Source: Diaporthe sp. PMI_573 (lineage: Eukaryota > Ascomycota > Sordariomycetes > Diaporthales > Diaporthaceae). From it: 64,000 nucleotides of DNA. Of the stretch, positions 58,071-64,000 are shown in pieces. The position numbers and the translations under genes were made by a program. The notes under the pieces are model-generated. The model worked only from the letters and a program-made list of their open reading frames with translations. It did not search any database and was not told the origin of the DNA. Numbering within the stretch: the stretch's first letter is position 1; each line of letters begins with the position of its first letter. The DNA is taken from NCBI GenBank assembly GCA_021399435.1, contig JAJTUP010000002.1:3100001-3164000 (forward strand), in the 5' to 3' direction.

Positions 58071-59498
58071 TTTTCGAGCCATGATCTTCACATGTATATA
58101 TTGGAGGTATACTGTATGTATAAGAGGCAATTGAGGCATGTCGTCACATAGCACAACCGAGTAGATATCTTCTGGGCACTTGCATATTGCCCTGCTGTCA
58201 AGTAGCAAACAGAGTACGCTGTGCGTGAATTACATTGTGTCTCGTGAATACCGAGGGAGCAAATCTCAGAGACAGAAATTAAATAGAAGAGCCAGCGTAT
58301 AATAATGAAAATGGCAGGGTTCCCAAGACATGTTCAAAGTTGCGTAACATATTTATTTGCTCGGCGTAGGGAAGTTCACAGGGATTGCAACAGCTTCGAT
58401 CCGTAGTAGTGCTTGAGGACGCGAAGGATGATAAGTCAAAGGCCTCTCTATACGGTGACTTGATGCTCTCATGTTAGTTCGGCACCACTTCGTCATCTTC
58501 AAGGCCAAGCGCTTCTGTACTGTCTGTGGCAACTGGAATGGGAATATTTTGTCTATCAGGACTCGTAATCCTGCTGTCACCCTGTAGAGGATACCTAGGT
58601 ATGGAAGTCTGTGATGACACGGAACCACATTCCACTAGGACGGTAGGCACACTGCTTCAGTCCAATTCTTGATTTCTACCTCAATAGTGTAAACTGCCTA
58701 CCAACGCCGGGCGCAGCCTGCTCTATGTTATGGAAGCAATGCTATAAATGACCAAGAAGACTTTCTATGTCATAATTACAAGAGCTCCGCACGCAAGGCC
58801 ATAGAAGTAAGGCCCGCAAAGTGTAGGGGTATCGTATTGTGGCAAATTGCATCAAAACTCGTTTCCGGTTCTTGATGAGCCAGCTCCTCCATTTAGCCTT
58901 CTCAGCGTCCTCTCAGCGGCACCCTTTCAAGGGGCTGTTCCTCAATCCTATCATGTCCTCCTTATAGGCTCTTTCCAAAACCCCACCGCTAACTTCCCAT
59001 CTAGTCTTGTTCTGCCGGTTGCGTAAAGCAGTGATACGGTGTGTGATCGAATATGCTTGCTTCTCTTCGCAATAGCAGAATTCCCTTTGCGGTCTTCCTT
59101 CGATTCCCTAGCGAGTAGGACGTTCGATCTCTGGACGTGTCAACGAGCCACGAGGGCAATGCATTTGAGCTGGTAATTCTGTCCCATATTGCCAAGACGA
59201 GGTCTCTCGAGCTGTGATTTCCAGAGAGACTTGGGCCACTTGAGAAAGGATCCAGGTGCCACATTGCATACATCATGTCTTGACATATAAGCCCAAGTAT
59301 TCTCGTCCGGGTAGAGATACAGCTAGAATCCGTTAATATCGTATGAACGCAGGCTGCTATTTCCGCTGCTGTCCGATACGTTGGACAAGACAGTCACGGG
59401 ACCATCTCGCTGGCAGAAGACCGGGGTTGGAAGAGCTGTTAGGCTCGTGCCGTTGTAACCCGGCGTATGAAGCGGTCGTAGACCACAGCTTGGTGATC
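58071..59498. other. Intergenic region between lactonase-like and carrier genes
   Basis: The genes are convergent here and their 3' ends are about 1.4 kb apart. The minus ORFs at 58,353-58,628 and 59,001-59,276 have no recognisable features. Nothing else was identified. Confidence 0.4.
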
Positions 59499-60938
59499 TC
59501 AGTCAAGGCTTGGGCCGCCATGCACCCTAGCCTGCTCTCTTCCACGCTTGCGGGCGCCGTTGAGCTCGCGCATAACGTACTCATACGTCAACATGGTAAC
59601 CGTGGCAGCCGGGACGGCTCGCATCATGTTTGTGCCCATGCCGGCGTAGAAAGCCCTCCAGCCCTCCTCTTTAAGGATGGTCCGGAATGTCCTGACGATC
59701 CCCCGATACTTCTGCTGGTTCTGCTCTTGTTCTAGCCTCTGCTTGGCCAAGTTCTCGGCGGCGGAGGAAGCGGGGCCTAGAGGCTGATTCAGACCTGGGA
59801 TCTCGTTGACGGGGTCTAGCCCCAAGCCGTGGCTGGCCACGGGCCGTCTTTGAGTTTGAAGTCGTGTACGGATGACCTCATGTGGATAAGTCGCACTGCT
59901 TGCCATGATCTTGGACAGTATGGAGGCGCTGAGAATCCCAAACCAGTGAGACTTGGGGTCGCTTTCGGTGGGCGAGGCGCCCATTCCCTGTCCTGTGAAT
60001 TTTGTCTTGAGAAATTCGTAAGCGGGGAACTGCACTGCCACATGAGTCAAGCCCAGCAGAGCCGGAGTAAGCCCAGAGTAGAAGGCTCGAAGCCCCTCGG
60101 TGGTGTACATTTTCCTGGCCGCGTCAAGCGTAGAATGGTAGTGCCATGGCGACGGCAGGGACGGCCGGACCGTGGGCGTGTTGGCGCCTCTGGGAAACAG
60201 AGAAAACCGAATCCCACCATTCCGGCCAGATTGTGACATGAGACGAGTCTTGATAACCCAGATGGGGTTTGTGACGATGGTGCTGCTGGCCCCGGCCACG
60301 ATGGACGACCAGAAATTTACAACGATTGTGTTATCTGCGGCTTGTCAGCAAAGCTCATGAGGGCCCACGGGCAGCGTGGCAGCCGCGGAAAGGGCGAGTC
60401 GGGCGGGAAAGGGAGCCGACATACTGTGGTATTGGCCTATCACTGTTTTGCTTTTGTTATAGACGGTGAACCAGACAGCCCAAGTCGGCAGATAGCCCAT
60501 GATAATGGGGCCGAGGCCTCTATACATGCCACGCAGACCCTCGTCTCTCCATATCACGCTGGCTGTGCCAAACAGGCCTTTGTACATCTGGGGTTGGCCA
60601 ACGTGGATCCCCCTCTGCAGGTTGATTCCACCCTGGGCCTGAAGTTTGGTCTTGATGACGTCTAGGGGGCAGGTTACTATACCCGAAGTAAACCCTCCTA
60701 TCGCACCAGCCAGCGCGTTGAACTGAGAGTCGGAAGCTTTTGAGGCCCATCGCTCGAAGCGTGACAGGCTCGGGTCGGGCATATTGGTCGGAAGGGAAGC
60801 GTATGCTGCCCTGGGGACAGCAGACTGAATGGGTGCCGGCAGCCCAGCGGCAGTCGAGTGAGTGTAGTCTGTAACGGATGTCGAGGCGCGCCCATACTCC
60901 GCGGGCGTGGAATCAGCAGTTCTCTCTTCGAGAGACAT
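59499..60938 (-). CDS. Mitochondrial carrier, NAD+/pyrimidine nucleotide type (YIA6-like)
   Basis: Two exons, 60,938-60,425 and 60,334-59,499, joined over a 90-bp GTATGT...CAG intron in phase 1, give 449 residues. Three carrier repeats are visible, each with the family signature: CPLDVIKTKLQ (about residue 90-100), NPIWVIKTRLM (about 195) and YPHEVIRTRLQ in the third. Trp in the second signature (PIW) is known for NAD+, FAD, folate and pyrimidine nucleotide carriers. GYLPTWAVWFTVYNKSK after repeat 1 matches the yeast NAD+ carrier group. The N-terminal 65 residues are a poorly ordered extension, and an insert of about 30 residues with Gln/Glu-rich text (RLEQEQNQQ) lies before the last repeat half. 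It should exchange nucleotides across the inner mitochondrial membrane. Confidence 0.9.
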
Positions 60939-62172
60939 TCCTGTTCCTCCGGAAGGGGGGGGGCCGTAGAGACAAGGAGAGGACCCGGGGCGGGGTGAGG
61001 TTGTCTAGAGGGGGGCCTCGGCAAGGGGCTGAGGTCCCCCGGGGGTGGGAGGATTATCGGAGAGGAGAGGGTCGGCTGGTTGGAGCAGCGAGGCGTCTTG
61101 GGATGGGCGGGCGAGATGCGACTCGATGTCGGGCCCGGGTGTTCGTCTTGTCGTCTGGTATGCGGGGAAGGCGTCCCACGCAGAGGCCGCGACACTGCAG
61201 CTAACGGTTGTCGCAGGCCATTGGCTTCGGACACAAGCTGGGAGGAGGACTTTCTGGAGCTTGGATTTCTTCACAGGGAGTGCAAGCAGCAGGAGTGGTG
61301 GCTGCGCGAGAGGTGAGAGACAAGAGTCAGAAAGGAGGGGAATGGCAATGGGCGAGGGCGAGAGCGAGGGCGAGGGTGAGGACCGGGCCAGAAAGAGGGC
61401 CGTCGGGGATTGATGGCGATGCGATGCGATGCGATGACGGCAGCAGGGGCACGTATTTTGTGCGACCCGCGGCGGACAAACAAAGTGAGGTGAGGCAGGT
61501 GAGCGGTGGGGGCCTCTCAGTACTCCCGGAGGTACTTTGTGTTCGCTGCCTGTGAAGCAGGGCCTGCGCTGTGGTGGTTCTCGTTCTCTTTTTTCTTTGT
61601 GTTGGGGGAGGGGAGCTTCTTTCTGCCTCGAGCAATAACTTGACTCGACTCCACTGCTTCGTGTGTGCTCTTGCTCTGTTGTGTTCTCCAAAAACCAGGC
61701 GCCAGTAGCCCGCCAATCTACAAGATGTATATCGGGCCACCCTGCAAGCCGAGATAAGCCGCATTACCTCATAGCTTGTCGTCCGTTCCCTCGCATGTAC
61801 AGACTACACAGTACTCGGTAATTTGTTCCTAGGTAGGGGCCGTCCCCTACGGCTTGCAGGGAAAACGGAGCCGGCTGGGCGCCCACGTGACCCTAACCCG
61901 GCGGGACTGGAGGAGGTACCCATTGTACACAGTACTCCGTACCCGTACAATCCCAGCTCTCCGGTTCCTCCCATCTCTTGCCTCCCACAGTCCCACTAGC
62001 CCACGGCGACATGGCCCGTGCCCTCCCAAGACTCGCCCGGCTCTCCGTGCAGGTGCAGGCTCGTCAATCAACGACGCCTGATTGACCCGCGCCGCGTTGA
62101 AGCCCTCACCAACTCTTCCCATCCACAACACCTCACCCACCACAACTCAGACCACGTCGACCAGCAGCCACC
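60939..62172. other. Divergent promoter region, carrier / QCR7
   Basis: A GC-rich region between divergent genes. It contains purine-rich GAGGGC-type repeats (about 61,350-61,385) and a (GCGAT)n run (about 61,415-61,437). Long ORFs here (61,005-61,691 minus; 61,045-61,413 plus) are products of this composition and lack domains. Both promoters must lie within it. Confidence 0.5.
61413..61437. repeat. (GCGAT)n microsatellite
   Basis: GATGGCGATGCGATGCGATG and its continuation hold about four consecutive GCGAT units in the promoter region between the carrier and QCR7 genes. Confidence 0.75.
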
Positions 62173-62648
62173 ATGTCCTACCCAACCCTGGCTCCCTTTG
62201 TCGTCAAGAGGCCCTGGCTGCACAGCGCCCTCAAGCCTCTCGCCAACTGGTACGCCAATGCTTCTGGCTACCGACAGCTCGGTCTCCGGTATGTTGCCCG
62301 CTCCTGCGGCGCGCCCAATTGATATGCGATATGCGCCCCCGTCTAAACTTGCGTCGCCTCGCCTGCTGAACCTTTTCTCTCATTTTCAGTGCCGACGATC
62401 TCATCCCCGAAGAGAGCCCCGAGGTCCAAACCGCCATCCAGCGTCTCGCCGACAAGGAGCGCTACGACCGCATCTTCCGCATCCGCCGCGCCGTCCAGTG
62501 TAGCATCTCCCACAAGCTGCTGCCAAAGCAGGAGTGGACCAAGCCCGAGGAGGACACGCCCTACCTTTTGCCCCTCATCAAGCTCGTCGAGGCCGAGCTG
62601 AAGGAGAAGGATGCCCTCGACACCCTGACCGTCCACAAGAGTCACTAA
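62173..62648 (+). CDS. QCR7: Ubiquinol-cytochrome c reductase subunit 7 (complex III, 14 kDa)
   Basis: Two exons, 62,173-62,288 and 62,390-62,648, with a 101-bp GTATGT...CAG intron in phase 2, give 124 residues, the usual length for this subunit. The sequence has the family pattern: LAPFVVKRPWLHSALKPLAN near the N-terminus, then YRQLGLRADDLIPEES, ERYDRIFRIRRAVQCS, LPKQEWTKPEEDTPYLLPLI and a short charged C-terminus. The protein sits on the matrix side of the cytochrome bc1 complex next to cytochrome b and is needed for its assembly. There is no cleavable presequence, as expected. The ATG lies in a good context (CCACCATGTCC). The gene is divergent from the mitochondrial carrier, so both neighbours serve mitochondria. 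Confidence 0.95.
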
Positions 62649-64000
62649 AGCATTGCCTTGGATACTTGAGTTCCACTGTGACGGGGAAACTAGGGCCTGT
62701 ACTTAGACAGCACTGCTACGAGAAGGTTGGACAGGGAGGAGATGGGTCAATTAGGACTCTGTACCATACGGCGCCTACGAGGACACCGCCGAGATTCATG
62801 ACGCAATAGACGGGAACGGTTCTTAGACGCTTCACCTTCTTGGTCAGTCAAGGCTTGAAACGCACCCGAATGGATCCCATTGGGCGCAAAGAAAAAAAGA
62901 CCCTGGGCGTTCATCGGATTTATCGGGTGAGCCTGCACAGAGTCAAGAAAGTACATGTCCCACACTCCCAGCTACTCGGCCAAGCCGCAAGTGACACCCT
63001 ACACTGCATTTGAGAGGGAGGAGGAAGTGAATGGTATGCTCAGTCCAGCCATCCTCCTTCTCTTCTTACCGGGATTTACTTCTGCAGGCCTCTCATTCCC
63101 TGAGGCGTCGCACACTATGTCGCTTCCGGCGTACGTGTCTCATCCCTTGCTTTGCACAATTCATGTAAAGCTGTTCTACTCGGATGTCGTGTAGGTCATA
63201 CGTTTCCTTGAAGTCTTCGGGACATGCCTCGTGAGAATGCGTCCCGTCCTCTCGCAGTCTTGCTGCCTCACCCGTCGGGGGTAACCTGAAGCGAATCATT
63301 TCTAGCCACCCGTTAAGGCCGTTAAGACCGTTCTCAGCAGCACGAGGCCGAGCATGCCGCTTCACGAATGGTAGCTCGCTCAACCAGACATTACGATCAG
63401 GCACAGCCAATAAGCCAATCTTCCGGCGCAAGTCCCGCGGTTTTCTTGCGGTCGTCTGCTTTCTCATCCTAATAGATGTTTGTCCTCGCTTGAACAGTGA
63501 AGTAGACTTCATTTCAGATGCTGCCAGACGCGTACGCTCATCTTCTCCTGCATGTAGTTGGGAGATCCAGGAGAGGTGACCGATATTTCAGTTGATGCAA
63601 AGAAGGCGGCGTGGGAACCATTGTGAAGACGATCCTACACAAGACCTTTAGCAGCTGTCAAATTGTATATCGGAGGGTGACTCCAAGTATTTTAGGGCAG
63701 ACTTGCGTGTCTACATAGGTATTTGATGAATTCAATGCTACTATTGGAGCGAGTGGTAAATCAATCAGGATCCCTGCGGTGACGATAGCTATTACTTCTA
63801 CTGTGTGCTTTGTTACGAACCTCTTCTCAGTGTCTCCTGAAAAGAGGCGTCGTGGAACCAGGCTCAACCGTATGATCGAACAAAGAGCAGCTCTAATTAT
63901 ATCACCCAAAGAGACAATGATGCGCGACCTGGTCTGGTATTCCCATGAGCATCAACGCCTGTTGATGGACCCAATGATGCTTCGTGAGTGCTTGTGCTAT
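62649..64000. other. Right-hand intergenic region
   Basis: No gene can be supported with confidence. A 139-codon minus ORF at 63,093-63,512 is listed separately. Other ORFs (62,747-62,965, 62,955-63,194, 63,658-63,909) have no features. Composition is balanced and there is no sign of transposons. Confidence 0.4.
63093..63512 (-). CDS. Possible hypothetical protein, 139 aa (doubtful)
   Basis: A basic 139-codon frame with a protein-like middle (LLAVPDRNVWLSELPFVKRH, then ENGLNGLNGWLEMIRFRLP) but no recognisable domain, signal peptide or membrane segment. Arg-rich ends (RHVRRKRHSVRRLRE) may reflect read-through of noncoding DNA. It could be one exon of a gene, a decayed gene, or chance. Confidence 0.25.
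   Translation of the reverse strand: MKSTSLFKRGQTSIRMRKQTTARKPRDLRRKIGLLAVPDRNVWLSELPFVKRHARPRAAENGLNGLNGWLEMIRFRLPPTGEAARLREDGTHSHEACPEDFKETYDLHDIRVEQLYMNCAKQGMRHVRRKRHSVRRLRE

Noticed and set aside
61005..61691. 228-codon minus ORF and overlapping plus ORFs upstream of the carrier gene
   Set aside because: They lie in low-complexity, purine-biased promoter DNA, have no domain, and overlap each other on both strands.

Overview
The window is nuclear DNA of a filamentous ascomycete (Pezizomycotina). The genes have short GT-AG introns, mostly 50-190 bp. Their products are typical of moulds: a Zn2Cys6 regulator, a CFEM/Pth11-type membrane receptor, a GPI-anchored GH72 enzyme, and a mitochondrial QCR7. 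The repeats carry the signature of repeat-induced point mutation (RIP): CAG/CAA codons have become TAG/TAA throughout. I cannot name the species. The receptor family and the gene style suggest a plant- or soil-associated Sordariomycete-like fungus, but that is inference.

The window has two parts. Bases 1 to about 27,300 are AT-rich, gene-poor and packed with nested, RIP-degraded transposons. From left to right these are: a minus-strand gag/pol-like remnant with an LTR-like block (to about 4,930); a Ty1/copia remnant on the plus strand (4,940-7,850); and a second copia element on the minus strand, split into 10,270-12,854 and 20,699-23,230 by a complete Ty3/gypsy element (12,855-20,698). The gypsy element has 194-bp LTRs and a CTTTT target duplication. 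A truncated third gypsy copy (23,648-24,172) follows, then two copies of a small unrecognised gene (24,173-25,530 and 25,724-26,482). A 532-bp repeat occurs twice (9,418-9,949 and 24,717-25,248), each copy flanked by its own 5-bp target duplication and nearly free of RIP.

Bases 27,300-64,000 have normal base composition and carry the genes. In order they are: an APH-family phosphotransferase-like protein (-); a pogo-type transposase fragment (-); a hypothetical protein (-); a CFEM/7-TM receptor-like gene with frame problems at its 5' end (+); a GH72 glucanosyltransferase (+); an MFS drug/polyamine-type transporter (+); a class I haem peroxidase (+); a Zn2Cys6 transcription factor (-); a secreted subtilase (-); a cytochrome P450 (+); an EthD-like pseudogene (-); a secreted lactonase-like beta-propeller (+); a mitochondrial NAD/nucleotide carrier (-); and QCR7 (+). 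Exon structures were worked out by hand from splice signals and reading phase, and the intact multi-exon models close in frame.

Functionally the right half mixes housekeeping (QCR7, the carrier), cell wall (GH72), secreted degradation (subtilase, lactonase), oxidative stress (peroxidase) and small-molecule handling (MFS, P450, EthD remnant). The P450, EthD remnant and lactonase lie within 6 kb and could be the remains of a small catabolic or secondary-metabolite group. There is no backbone synthase in the window. No tRNA, rRNA or CRISPR array was recognised.
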